From: Eonycteris spelaea
Lineage: Eukaryota; Chordata; Mammalia; Chiroptera; Pteropodidae
Direction: 5' to 3'
Length of the DNA stretch: 64,000 nucleotides
Assembly: GCA_003508835.1 (NCBI GenBank)
Contig: PUFA01000021.1
Span: forward strand, 10,208,501 to 10,272,500
The position numbers and the translations under genes were made by a program. Each line of letters starts with the position of its first letter. Position 1 is the first letter of the stretch. Positions 11,500-21,870 of the stretch are shown here, one piece after another. The notes under the pieces were generated by a model that did not search any database, was not told the origin of the DNA, and saw only the letters and a list, made by a program, of their open reading frames with translations.

Positions 11500-12440
11500 A
11501 GAAACTAAACCACCATTACATGTTTACGTTGCTGATGTCAGGAGGAATTTTCCACTGGCTGCCATCTGACTCCACCCATCCCAAGCCTTGCTTCTCCTGA
11601 CAGTCCTCACACAACGGATGCCAGGGGCTGTGGTGCGTGTTTTTCATCCACAGGTGACCTCTGAGCCAGCGCCTGCACGCACCTGTGCAAAGTGAGTTGG
11701 TATGGGGACCACAGGCATGTTCATGAAGCTCTAACACCCTGGGAAGTCAAGCAATGAATCAGCCCTGCCCAAAGTGACTGTGACCCATGTAAATATACTC
11801 TGCGAAACCTACTGAGCATGCCCCCATTTCAGCCTCGTTTGTTGGATTTCATTAATACTTGCGGTCATGCCAACAGCACTGCACAGGTGGGGGGAAATGA
11901 AAGCAAACGAGGAGAGTTAAATGACAGGATAAAACGGACTTTATAAGTGTAGTTAAAATTCATTGTACCCTCGTAAACTTACAGAAAAGCTCATGACTGT
12001 AGCACACGCTGCCGGGTGTCTCCCTGGGCCTTAAACAGAGCCCACGCAAACACTAAAGGACCTGAAGCTCGCTCCCTTCTTGCAACCCGCTCCTTCATGG
12101 CAGTGCACTTGAGTTAAAGCAAAGTTCCTTGGATTTAAAAGTAATACCGAGACTTTATTTTTCTTGTTCCTTTGTGACACGACTCCTCATTCTCACCCTC
12201 CTGTATTAAAGTAAGAGTTAATCACATTGACTAGAACTCCAAGAAGAGTTCATCACATTGACCATAAAAATTCAGCCAAAGACAATGTAACGTGAGTTAT
12301 TTTTGTCGGCAGCAATTTGCATGCTTCCAACAAATCTCCTCATTTTCTGGAATTCTGACTTACAAGAGCAGCCCCATAACAAGGTATGCGGAAATTCATT
12401 ACTATCGGCTAGGGCTTTGGTGGATTTAGAAAGCTCCACA
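11500..12440. promoter_or_regulatory. Candidate unique, possibly regulatory, block
   Basis: About 940 bases with higher GC and complexity than the neighbours and no recognised repeat. It contains 'cacaggtgg' E-box-type and 'atttgcatg' octamer-like sequences. It also has two near-identical 19-base copies of GAGTTAATCACATTGACT-type sequence at 12214-12232 and 12245-12263. Mammalian gene deserts often carry conserved enhancers in such blocks, but I see no direct proof of function. Confidence 0.25.
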
Positions 12441-13310
12441 TCAGAGAAGTGTCCCTAAGAGATGACAGAAGGCTTGAAAGGATGCTTGAAGAAGTTGGGA
12501 AGAGTCGTAGGGGCATCATTCTGCTAGCGCTTTGAATGAACACATTGGTGTGGCCTTTGCGGTCACCAGTGAGTGTGAAAGTAGACAGAGGATATTCACT
12601 CTAACAATAACTGTGTTGCTATTACAAGTAGCCGGCATCATTCCAACCGTGGGGTCAGTTTTCATTTTGTATACATGTACTCTATTTGGATACTGTTAGC
12701 ATATAGATATAATTGAACAATGTGAACTTTTAGGGCCTGTTGTAAACGTTTGAATAGCATCGTGGGTTTATAAACAGCCTGGTGCGAGGTGATTCCTGAT
12801 AGCCTATGGCGACTTGAAATGCTTGAAAAGAATGCGGAAAACATATATCTAATTCCAAAACTGAAGTTTAAGACTGTGTTAGTATTATAACAGTGTTTCC
12901 CCTCCCCCGCTTTCTGGATTGCATAGCAATCCTGGCAGATCCCTTAAGCCTCTGGAATCTGTTTTTCTCTTCTAACAGGATCTACATTTTTGCAAAAGCT
13001 GCCTATTTAAGGCTACCTCCCAAGAAGTGTTTTCCATTTGTGACAAAACGGGAATTGAATTATACTTTCAAATAATGAATATTTATTTTGCTCAAGGTTT
13101 TGTTCTGTACTATGGAGAATTAGATTAAAATTTTTGATCCTCAGAATCTTTTCACCAATGAGAGATATAATGGTGGAAAAGAGGATGTGCTTCCTCAACA
13201 GGTGGTAATATTGTTCAAAAAAGAGAAAGACAGGGGAAAAAAGTGCATTTAATAATATTCAACATAAATCCTCTTTCTCTTATTTTACGAGTTGATCTGG
13301 AAGAGGGGAA
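12441..13310. other. Unassigned sequence
   Basis: No repeat family, gene or RNA is recognised. Three 60-residue frames here look random. Confidence 0.45.
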
Positions 13311-13317
13311 AACATAT

Positions 13318-13765
13318 TATTAAGGAACAAAAATTCAATCAAGTAAATTTGAAGCACTAATTGGCTTTATTGAGTGATTCATGAATCAGGCAGCATCCCA
13401 TCCGGCAAGCAGAGAGGAGCCTTGAGAAAGTGAGGAGGCTTTCATAGGCAGAAAATGGGCAGAACACAGAATTTATTAGCAAAAGAAAAGATTGTTTCAA
13501 GCAAGGTCACCTTCCCCTTGGGCGTGTATCTCATCAAGCATATTGTCTCAGCTTCCTTTGAGAGATGGAGAGGGCATAGGTGACAGATGACTTTATTGAT
13601 ATTGACCAGAAAATTCCAGACTGAACAATTAAGATTATATTCCTGAAAAAAATCAGCTATTAAGCATAAATTCAGTGTCATGGGCTTTAGCACCAGTGAC
13701 TCCATTTCGAATCTGTGGTCTCCTCTTGAACAGTATTAAAACAATTAGAAAAAGAAAACAAAATG
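13318..13765 (-). mobile_element. ERV long terminal repeat, antisense
   Basis: Read on the minus strand, the 3' end shows 'gattcatgaatcactcaataaagcc' followed by 'aattagtgcttcaaatttac'. This is an AATAAAG polyadenylation signal in the R/U5 setting of a mammalian LTR. Upstream blocks ('ctttcataggc' on plus, and the 'gattgtttcaagcaaggtcacct' block) match my memory of one such LTR family. The family name is uncertain. No internal retroviral genes lie beside it, so it reads as a solo LTR. Confidence 0.65.
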
Positions 13766-13814
13766 TTGTCAATTTCTCCTGCAAACTGTAGTGGTATCAT
13801 GGTCTCAACAGTTT

Positions 13815-13970
13815 ATTAAGAAGTTTGAGCAGTGAGTCTCATTTCCGGCAGCACAGTAACAAGATAATTTTAAATTTACATATTGAATCTCAGGCTCCAA
13901 CCAAGACTAAATGGGTCAGAATCCTTAATACGAAGGCTCATATATGGGAATTTTTAAAACATGAGTAGTC
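13815..13970 (+). mobile_element. MER5A-like hAT-Charlie MITE fragment
   Basis: 'gaatctcaggctccaacc' followed by 'aatgggtcagaatcc' and, after about 30 bases, 'tatgggaatttttaaaaca' follows the order of MER5A ('aattctcaggccccaccc', 'actgaatcagaatctc', 'aatctgtgttttaacaa'). It is highly diverged and no longer has clear terminal inverted repeats. Confidence 0.45.
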
Positions 13971-13974
13971 ATGG

Positions 13975-15360
13975 CTGAGAACCAAGATATTAGATTGCCA
14001 CTTCATAGTTTATTTCTCAATTAAGGTAGTTATTCTTGTAGAATATAAACTGTATCTGCTCTGTACTTTCCATATCCAAATTTTATTCTCAATATTATCT
14101 CCCTCATTTTGATAAACACATTGTCATTAACAGTCACCACACCCATGTCTATGTTCCCAACACAAGGTAAGGGCATGCAGAGATTAAAGAATTCCAATTC
14201 CCTTTTAGGTAACCCTGAGGGGGTGATAAATTTTAAGCAAATTACTCTGAGGCTTCCATTGCACACAACCTCCCTTCAACTTATAAGAAAACAACATTGC
14301 TAGATAGCACATGTGTGGGTGGCATTGGGTCCTTGAATGACCTCCCTCATCTCTCAGCTGGGTCCATTTAAGACTGAGTGTTGTTAGCAAGGAAGTTGAC
14401 AATATCTCCATCAAAGGACACTCTGACCTGGGTGGGCTTTGTTCCTCACTGAGTTTCAAGAGTTTACATCTGAGCACCCATTTACTCATTTTAATATGGA
14501 TTATTCTCTTTGATTCCAGGTTTTAATAAAAAAAAAAAAATCTCTGTGTCCTTATGAATACACACCCCCAAATCAGTATCTTAAGCACCACCAGAAAGCT
14601 CTTGTGTCTGCCCAGGTGTAGACGGGTTAAAGTCTTAATTGTATCAGATTTGTTGATTTTCTGAGTATTTTCTGTGCTTTCTAGATCATAAAATACCTTA
14701 TTGCCTGTATTGAAAGAAAAGAATGACCTCAGGTGTTATCTAGAGTAAAACTTTAAATTAATCTGAACACTCAGAGGTGCCCCTTCCCTCCCACCCCCAC
14801 ACCATCATTTTTTATTTTCTGCAGATTTGAAATTCCTGCTCTGTATGTAGCCAGAAGTTATCATAATATACTAATTCTCAAAAGTGATAACACATTGGAT
14901 AGAAGGTTGACCCAAATAAAGTTAAAGTAATATTTACTTATTAAAATATAAAATGGGGCGCACTTCCTTAATGGTTTAAAATAATTAAGGGTTCACAAAG
15001 AGGGTAATTTACAGAATAGAATGGGAATTTTTAAAAAAGAAATTCTATTTCTCTCATTAAAATATGTAACACTGTCATTTATGAGTATATTTTTGAATGT
15101 TGCCCTTTCTTGCTCCGAATGGTCATAGCAGACTTTTTTTTTTAATCACATCTTTAGAAGAACATAACAAAAAACAAGTACAACTTAATATCCTCATATT
15201 AAGATTCTTAACAGATATTCAAATAAGTAAAAGGGAATCGTAGAGATAAAAACAGATTTTACAGAAACTTGATATGCGGATACTATTTGAAACATAAAGA
15301 ATTCCAGTAATCTGTGGGACACAGTGCTACATTTGGTTTGCAAACATTGTCTGTGGCCTC
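13975..15360. other. Unassigned sequence
   Basis: A GC-richer part (14100-14480) carries overlapping minus-strand frames of 78 and 94 residues without motifs. An A-run of 13 lies near 14528. No family is recognised. Confidence 0.4.
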
Positions 15361-15364
15361 AGAA

Positions 15365-15575
15365 AGACACTTGATGTAGAGAAAGCGCCTGGGTTTACCG
15401 AATGCCAGCCCTATAGCATCCGACCTGTGACCTCGCATATGTTACCCTGTATGCCTTATTTGTAAACTAATGATGACAATACCTACCTCATAGGTTTGTG
15501 GTGAGGGTTTAATTTACTAATGCTGAGAAATTCTCAGAACCTGTGAAAATCATAGTAGTTTCTTATCTAGTATTA
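15365..15575 (+). repeat. MIR SINE
   Basis: The sense order of MIR is clear: 'cctgggtttaccgaatgccag', 'gacctcgcatatgttaccctg', 'gccttatttgtaaactaatgatgacaata', 'cctacctcataggtttgtggtgaggg', then 'gagaaattctcagaacctg'. Both the tRNA-related part and the core are present. Confidence 0.85.
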
Positions 15576-15860
15576 TAATCTCAGTTCTGTTGTTCAGTCA
15601 AACATTGCAATATGGGATAATTCTGTATGCTAAAACTTAAAAAAAATTCAGTAGTGTTTTCTATTGAGAATGTGAAATTGTATTTTTTTTTTTGGCAGTA
15701 GAGGTAAATTAGAAAAAAATCTTTACAGATGTGTATGTGTGCTCTTTCTTTTGAAACAGTTAATTTACAACATTTTTATGATTTCTGCCTTCAGTATAAC
15801 AATTCCCATGATTTAAAACACTAAATTATTAAATGAGCCTGCAAACAAAGGGTGGGGTGG

Positions 15861-15871
15861 GAGAGAGAGAG

Positions 15872-15897
<26 letters not shown>
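15861..15897. repeat. (GA)n microsatellite
   Basis: GA dinucleotide run with one GG interruption. Confidence 0.95.
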
Positions 15898-15902
<5 letters not shown>

Positions 15903-17220
15903 ATTCAGGAATTTGGGGGATGATATTAGCTAAGTCCTTTGCAAAGAGCAACAACCCTTTCTAGGTATCACGTAAATAAAAGAGCCGAGGCTGCAATTTC
16001 TACTTTTTCTTTCTAAGTCTAAATGGATACAGAACTCTGTAAAGTTTTGTTCAACTGAAAATTCACTGCAATGGAAAGAGATACTCAGCTCAAAAGACTG
16101 AATTGCAAGATTCACACAGAGTTCTTGATTTAACGGAGCTGTTCTGCAACAGGATTCCCGCACACCCAAGTTGATTACATACATTGAACTTGAATATTAG
16201 CCATTACTCATCTGAAGGACAGGAAAGTCAGAGACTCAACTAGGGGTGCTCTCGTACCCCAGCCAACTTCCAGCATTCGGTGTTACAGCGGCCACCGTTT
16301 CTTGCATCAGTGAGATGTCTGTGCTGAGCCTGTTCCCTGGTGTGCAGAAGGCATGCAGGTGACTCCTGGACCTGGGATTTGTATTTGGGGACAGCAAGGC
16401 CATCCTCAGCCCCACTCAGTGTCTTACCATTTCCCCTCATTTCTCCTCTCGGCCCTTGAATAGACCTGATCTCTCTTGACAAGCGAAGCTCCAGTTCTGC
16501 ACCCACCCACAAGCAAAGCTGCCTGAAATTTCTACCCACCCCCTTCTGTGGGTGACGGAAGTAAATCCCCATGTGAACTCTTCCCTCACCCCCAGATTGT
16601 CTGTAGTGTCTTAAAAGTGAGTAGGCAATAAACTAATCGTTTTAAACTGTAGCCGGAGTCTCTGGAATCCTGTAGAGAGTTTTAATAAGCTACGTTTTAT
16701 CAGTGGAAGCTACCAGAACCAGTGTGCAGTGTGTTACTTAGTTTTCTACTCTGCTACAACATTTTCCTGTAATTTTCACGAACACTTAATTGCTCACCCG
16801 CTATATTAATATTCCTAAGCTTAATACATATACATGGTTACATATGGACTCATGCGTCGCCTGTCCACAGAGGATGACAATCCAGAAGAGCTGCATGTAC
16901 ACTGGTATAAAACTGACTTTGTGCCTTGGAAAATTAGGCAAATATCTTGAAACCTATGCCAACAGACAAGAGGCTTCTAATGACGTAATTTATGTTCAAA
17001 ACTTGACTTACGAACAATGCTGATTTGAGAGATGTCGGCCGTTTTATTTTGTTGATAAATAAAAGTAGAAAACAAAGTCAACGTACATCCTTTACAATGC
17101 TGATTGTATGAATGTTATGATTTGATGACAATTTCTGAAAAACTATCCTGGAATATTGGGTTCAGAAGCAAGGAGATGGGGAATTTGTTGGTGTTCTGCT
17201 GCCGCTTCTACCACCATCAC
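15898..17220. other. Unassigned sequence with one GC-richer stretch
   Basis: The part 16240-16600 is GC-richer and open for 110 codons on the minus strand (16240-16572). The predicted peptide has no recognisable motif or domain. The rest is AT-rich. No family is identified. Confidence 0.4.
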
Positions 17221-17280
17221 CAAAAAAAAAAAAAACAAAAACAAAAAACAAAAAAAAAAAACCAAAAACCCACAAAAACC
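17221..17280 (+). repeat. A-rich tract
   Basis: About 55 bases of A-runs broken by single or paired C residues. It could be the degraded poly(A) tail of a plus-strand retrocopy, but no retrocopy is recognised upstream. Confidence 0.8.
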
Positions 17281-17879
17281 TTGAAATAGTAACTCAATAT
17301 TAAATTGTCGAATATGAAGCATTTTGTATTTTGTTACATAAAAATACATTTTGAATGCTTTTCAATAAAATGTGTTCAAATGTCAAGGTTGGTGAATGCT
17401 AGATGGTGTTGTGCCTGCAAATTCATTTTTAAAAGCTGATTTACAAATGCAGAGAATAGATGGATCCTTTAGAGAACAAAGAGACCAAGGCTCCTATTAT
17501 GTCGACAGTGAATGGAAAGAGAGATTCATGTGAGGCGGACTCTCATTTCTGATGCACACATCCACTTTCCCGTCTTAGCAGTCTGAGCTTCTGCCTATGC
17601 TTTGTTTGAGAGAACACACGGATGTAAGTGCATGATGGTCATTTGGTTACAGCAGGGTCCATGCTTAACAAACGAGAAACAGAGGCTCAGCCCATGTTTG
17701 CCCCCTGCTGTTGATGTAGCTAAAATACAACTACATTCAAAGGTAAAATTTAAATTTATGGAGAGTAACAAAAATCATTTTAAAAAAAATGAATAATAAG
17801 AGCACATTTTAAAATTCATTGACAGTAATCTACATTATATAAAGTATTTTCTAAAATGGCTGTCACTAGTTATTTGTAT

Positions 17880-18242
17880 TATTTTGCAGGGTTCCCATAA
17901 TAGAATAGCACACCTAGGTGGCTTAAATAGCAGAAATTTATTTTCCCATAGTTCTGGAGTCTAGAAGGATAAGACCAAGATATTGGCAGGCTTGGTGTCT
18001 CCTGAGGTCTCTCTCCTTAGCTTATAGATGACGTTTTCCCTGTGTGCATACATCCCTGGGGTCTTTTTCTCTTCTTACAAGGACACTAGTCATTCTGGAT
18101 TAGGGCCCGCCCCAAGGCCCTCATTTTAACTTAATCACTTGTTTACAGACATTATTTGCAAAAATGGTTATATTCTAAAGTACTGGGACCTGAGACTTCA
18201 AGATATAGGTTTTTAAGGGGACAGAATTCAGCCCATAACTGT
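17880..18242 (-). mobile_element. MLT1-type (ERVL-MaLR) LTR, nearly full length
   Basis: On plus, the element runs from 'ccataatagaatagcac' through 'aggtggcttaaatagcagaaatttat', 'ccatagttctggag', 'ggtgtctcctgaggtctctctc', 'tacaaggacactagtcattctggatt', 'agggcccgccccaaggccctcat' and 'cttaatcact'. It closes with 'gacagaattcagcccataac'. This is the complement of an MLT1-type LTR over almost its whole length. It is a solo LTR. Confidence 0.9.
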
Positions 18243-18244
18243 AT

Positions 18245-18364
18245 TCAATTCTAGATCTAGGGTCGCTCTGTAAAGATCAGTATAAACCATCCTGGATGTT
18301 TTTGAAACAATACAGCTCTTCCAGCATTCACTTCTTTTCAAGAATGTAGGGGGACTAAACTGTA
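18245..18364. other. Short unassigned gap
   Basis: Nothing recognised between the MLT1-type LTR and the L2 tail. Confidence 0.4.
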
Positions 18365-18430
18365 TTTTTTATTGCACAGAGTTCCAGGCACATGGTAAAA
18401 TCTCAGTAAAATTTTGTGAATGAATTAATG
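18365..18430 (+). repeat. L2 3' end fragment
   Basis: 'ccaggcacatggtaaaatctcagtaaa' followed by 'tgtgaatgaattaatgaat' is the characteristic L2 3' terminus ('ggcacatagtaggcgctcaataaa', 'tgaatgaatgaat'). Confidence 0.65.
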
Positions 18431-20130
18431 AATACCATGAGACGAGATTATTCAAACGTGGCTAGCCGATTCCTTACTCTCACTGACATTTTCCTCTACC
18501 CTCATTTCCTTCAGCTGCCAATTTTATTCCATTTTTTTGAATTTGATAGAATACTATTCGAAAAGAACCAGGGGCTTACGAAGCTAATGAAAAAGGAGAA
18601 TCAAAAAGTATATTAAAAGCATAGTCTTGTCTTCTTAATTCAAGTAATATAAGTACTATGGAACATATAATCAGCACACTAAAATTTGAAATTAAGTTTC
18701 ACGTCTGCAATTCTGAAGGTGTGTGGTTATAAGGTATAGCAGAAAAGGATATGTATGCTCTTTGTGTATGAAGGATATTATTTTTTTCCTACCCTTTGAA
18801 TTAAATTTATGTTGAAGTTAGGGAAAAATTCCCATTAATGTGTAACAAAAAAAAAATAAGAAAAAAACATATTGTGATTACTACTGATATTTAAAGTGAA
18901 GAATAAGAGAATTAAGATGTTCTCTCTAAATTAGAGATGACTTTAAAGATAAGGGACTCCTGAAAGTATTTTCTTTGGGGGGTAGAGGGAGGGGAAGAAG
19001 ATAAAATCAAATGGAGACCACAAGACACTTTAAAGTATGTGGAGATAAGATTGTTTTCTAGATTGAATGGTAATTATATGGCTGTTCTTTTGTTATCACG
19101 TTTAGTAAGTTACATACATATCACTTATACGGGTAAAATGCTTCATGTGCTGTTTAATTCTTTAATTATTGACTGAATTAAAAGACCTGGAGACTAATTT
19201 TAGAACAGTCAAGAAGCAGATATGAAAACTTTAGCGGATTTTTTAATCTCTCGTGAATCTTCCTGCATCAAATCAAGGTGCTACTGAGCTGGGCCAGGGC
19301 TTGTCTTTGAAGCATCTGTGATTTTTTTTTTCCTCAGGGACGGGATCACAGACACACCCTCAGGTGGCAGCTGCCACTGGCAGTTTGGCCTGCGAAAGTC
19401 TGGTTCACTCCTTGGCTGCTGTGGTTCCAAATTGAAGCAACCCTGTTCTAACCCTCCTCAGTTCCCTACAGCACAGAGTCCGACCATGCTGTTCGTAATT
19501 TTGGTCGATGACGTAGAGACTTATAACACAGAGGCAGACGCTCGAGACTGCCTCTAAGCTACCTCTGCTTTGCAGACTTCTTTGCTACTAATCTGCCTTG
19601 TCAACCACTCATAAGGTTACAGTCTGAGACACAAGGCTTTTTTAGTCTACCGCTCAGCCAGATACTTCACTTTTCTAGAGTCTTCAGAGCTCAGGTTCGG
19701 GAGAAAAAGGCATAAAGGAACAACACAATGACTTTTCCTCCCTCTACCCTCCTCAGTTTAGGATACGCCCACCCTAAGCCTCCCTGTCAAGTTCCATTTC
19801 CTTCCCCAGAATCTGCCTCTCCCCACGATGTCTGAGAACCATTCTTAAGTACAGACCTCACCCCACCCCCCCAGCAAGTCAGAGTCGAGCGTTCCTCACA
19901 GAGTTGTGTTCCTACCTGTCAATCAATCCCTTCAGACAGGATTCTGTTCTGCTACTTAGTGACGTCCCTTTTAATTAAAAATGTTCTAAAAGCATGGATT
20001 CCTCAGAATTGAATACCATCAGTTGTAGTCAACTGGTGTACTAGTTTGAGCACTTTGGTTCTTGTCATTCTGACTCTGAGGGTCTTTATGACTTGGATTC
20101 AATTTGGCTTTAATCCCTAGCTGTAGAAAT
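18431..20130. other. Unassigned sequence; candidate exon within
   Basis: AT-rich to about 19250, then GC-richer. At 19321-19337 a long pyrimidine tract ends in AG and leads into a frame open to a TAA at 19555. See the findings. No repeat family is recognised. Confidence 0.4.
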
Positions 20131-20133
20131 CAC

Positions 20134-20140
20134 ATCTCTG

Positions 20141-20171
<31 letters not shown>

Positions 20172-20187
20172 GTCTCTCTCTCTCTCC
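20134..20187. repeat. (TCTCTG)n / CT-rich simple repeat
   Basis: TCTCTG units grading into a CT run. Confidence 0.93.
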
Positions 20188-20299
20188 ACCCCTCAGAGCC
20201 CTAGCCATTCCCCCAGTGATCAGAGGGAGCAGAACACAACAGCAGGCACCTGACTAATGGCCACAGGGCGGGACCTCTGGCAGGCTGAAGATAACATCT

Positions 20300-20680
20300 T
20301 GTCCTAAGTCATGTTTCAGCTCCTGAGCCCTAAGGTGGAACGACCCTCTGGCTACTTGCCCATGAGACAGGACAGAGGGACAGCGGGGGAAAAAACCTCA
20401 GATCTGTCCTGGAGACCTGAAGAAACGATTCATTACCCTCACCTCACCCCCGGCCATCAGCTCCCAGCATGGCCCCTCACACCTCACTCACCGGGTCCTG
20501 TGACTTCACCCTGTTTAATCCGTAACCTAAACGCCATCAGGAAGTTTGGGCTTTTGAGCACTGGCTCTTCATTCTCCTGGGTGGCACCCTTCATCAGTAA
20601 GATAGCCACTATTTCTCCACTGCAATTCTTGGTGTCTAGTGTTGGGCTCTGCTGGCGCGGGGTGGGCGAACGCTTTCTGC
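20300..20680 (+). mobile_element. Candidate degenerate ERV LTR
   Basis: The 3' part reads like an LTR R/U5: 'gagcactggctcttcattctcctgg', 'ggcacccttcatcagtaag' (a decayed polyadenylation-signal position), 'tctccactgcaat', then 'tggcgcggggtgggcgaac'. The upstream part is C-rich, as in a U3. A 137-codon frame (20311-20724) runs through it but has no gene motif. No retroviral internal region follows. Confidence 0.45.
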
Positions 20681-20924
20681 CTCAGGGTGAGCTCATCCTG
20701 CTGCACATTGCTCCTGTCCTCTAATTGATGTCTCAGCTCCTGATCCTATGGGCATCTATTTGTTCATGATGGCAGCTACCTTCCATTTGCAGGAACGGCA
20801 CAGTCTACATCATAACTTAAAAAAAAAAAAAAGTAAAAGAAAAGACCCCATTTCAAAACGTTTCTCCAACGTCCATGCAGACCAGAGATATGACTTTAAG
20901 TATCAATATGAAACTTTTTTGCGT

Positions 20925-21160
20925 CATTTCATTCTCTCATTCAGTCACCTTGCTGTGATATTGAGTACAAGACACGCCCCTGTCCTCGGGAGAAGGGCAC
21001 CAGTAGATAAGAAAGTGGATGATTATAACACTGGTGCGTGTGTAATGCGGGAGTGTTTGCACTATACTAGAGCAGAAACGTGGACTGATTAGAGTTCAAC
21101 AAAGGCAATTGTCCTAGAGACAGAAATCCAAAGGAGTGGGGAGAATGAATTTCAGGCTGA
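20925..21160 (-). repeat. L2 fragment, antisense
   Basis: 'ttcattctctcattcagtcacct...' then 'cccctgtcctcgggagaa' and 'cagtagataag...gataagtg'-type blocks follow the complement of the L2 3' region ('attcattcattcaacaaa', 'tccctgccctcatggag', 'agacagacaataa'). It is strongly diverged. Confidence 0.45.
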
Positions 21161-21377
21161 GAGAGCAAATTTACACACAAAGGCGGGAGGGGATCAGGCA
21201 GCGAGATACCAGCTGGAAACTGCTGATAAAGCAGCTGGTAAACAGAATGCATCCTGCTTGGAGAGCACAGAGAGAGAGGAGCTGTAAGAGACGCTAGGTC
21301 TAGAAAAGAAAGTAACAGGGTAACGGATTTGTGCCACTTTCCTGAAAGACCTCAAAACTAGGAATTGACACGATTAG

Positions 21378-21419
21378 CTGTGCATTAGAAACATTCCACT
21401 GTGCATTAGAAACATTCCA
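21378..21419. repeat. Perfect 21-bp tandem duplication
   Basis: Two identical copies of CTGTGCATTAGAAACATTCC(A) lie head to tail at 21378-21398 and 21399-21419. The perfect identity points to a recent duplication and a possible length polymorphism. Confidence 0.98.
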
Positions 21420-21734
21420 GAAAGAACAGAGACTAGCACGGAAGGGACAGGGGACTTGAGAAGGAAGAACCAGCGTGCTTTGGCGAAGGCTTCCTCCTCT
21501 CCTGGGACATCCCACTGAGATGGCCGGTGCCCTCAGGAGAAATGAATGATTCTCAGCATGGCTCTGAAGGCCTTTCCTGACACTGCGAGCCACCTCTCTG
21601 CCTTAGTGCTGCTGGAAATATTTCCCAAAGGCTGCGGTTCACTCACCTGAGCAGCTGTTCGTGTTTTTCCCCATTCTTAGGATATTCCTAGAATACTTCC
21701 CTTTCTTCTTTTTCCACATTCTCTCCAGCTCTCC

Positions 21735-21870
21735 CTTTCACTCTACCTGACTAGTATCCACTTTCTTTTGAGGTTTCAGGTGATAATTTTCTGTACAAAT
21801 TGAAGCATTCTTCCTACCCCTGACCTAAATTTTGCACTGTGGTGGCCCAGGTGACCCCAGAGTACCCTGG
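21735..21870 (+). repeat. L2 fragment
   Basis: 'cactctacctgactagtatccactttc' followed by 'gaggtttcaggtgataat' and 'agcattcttcctacccctgacc' parallels the sense L2 stretch 'tcaagtctcagctcaaatgtcacttcc...aagccttccctgacc'. Confidence 0.5.

Noticed and set aside
20311..20724. 137-codon plus-strand ORF
   Set aside because: It overlaps a candidate ERV LTR with no retroviral gene motif in that frame. GC-rich LTR sequence readily stays open by chance.
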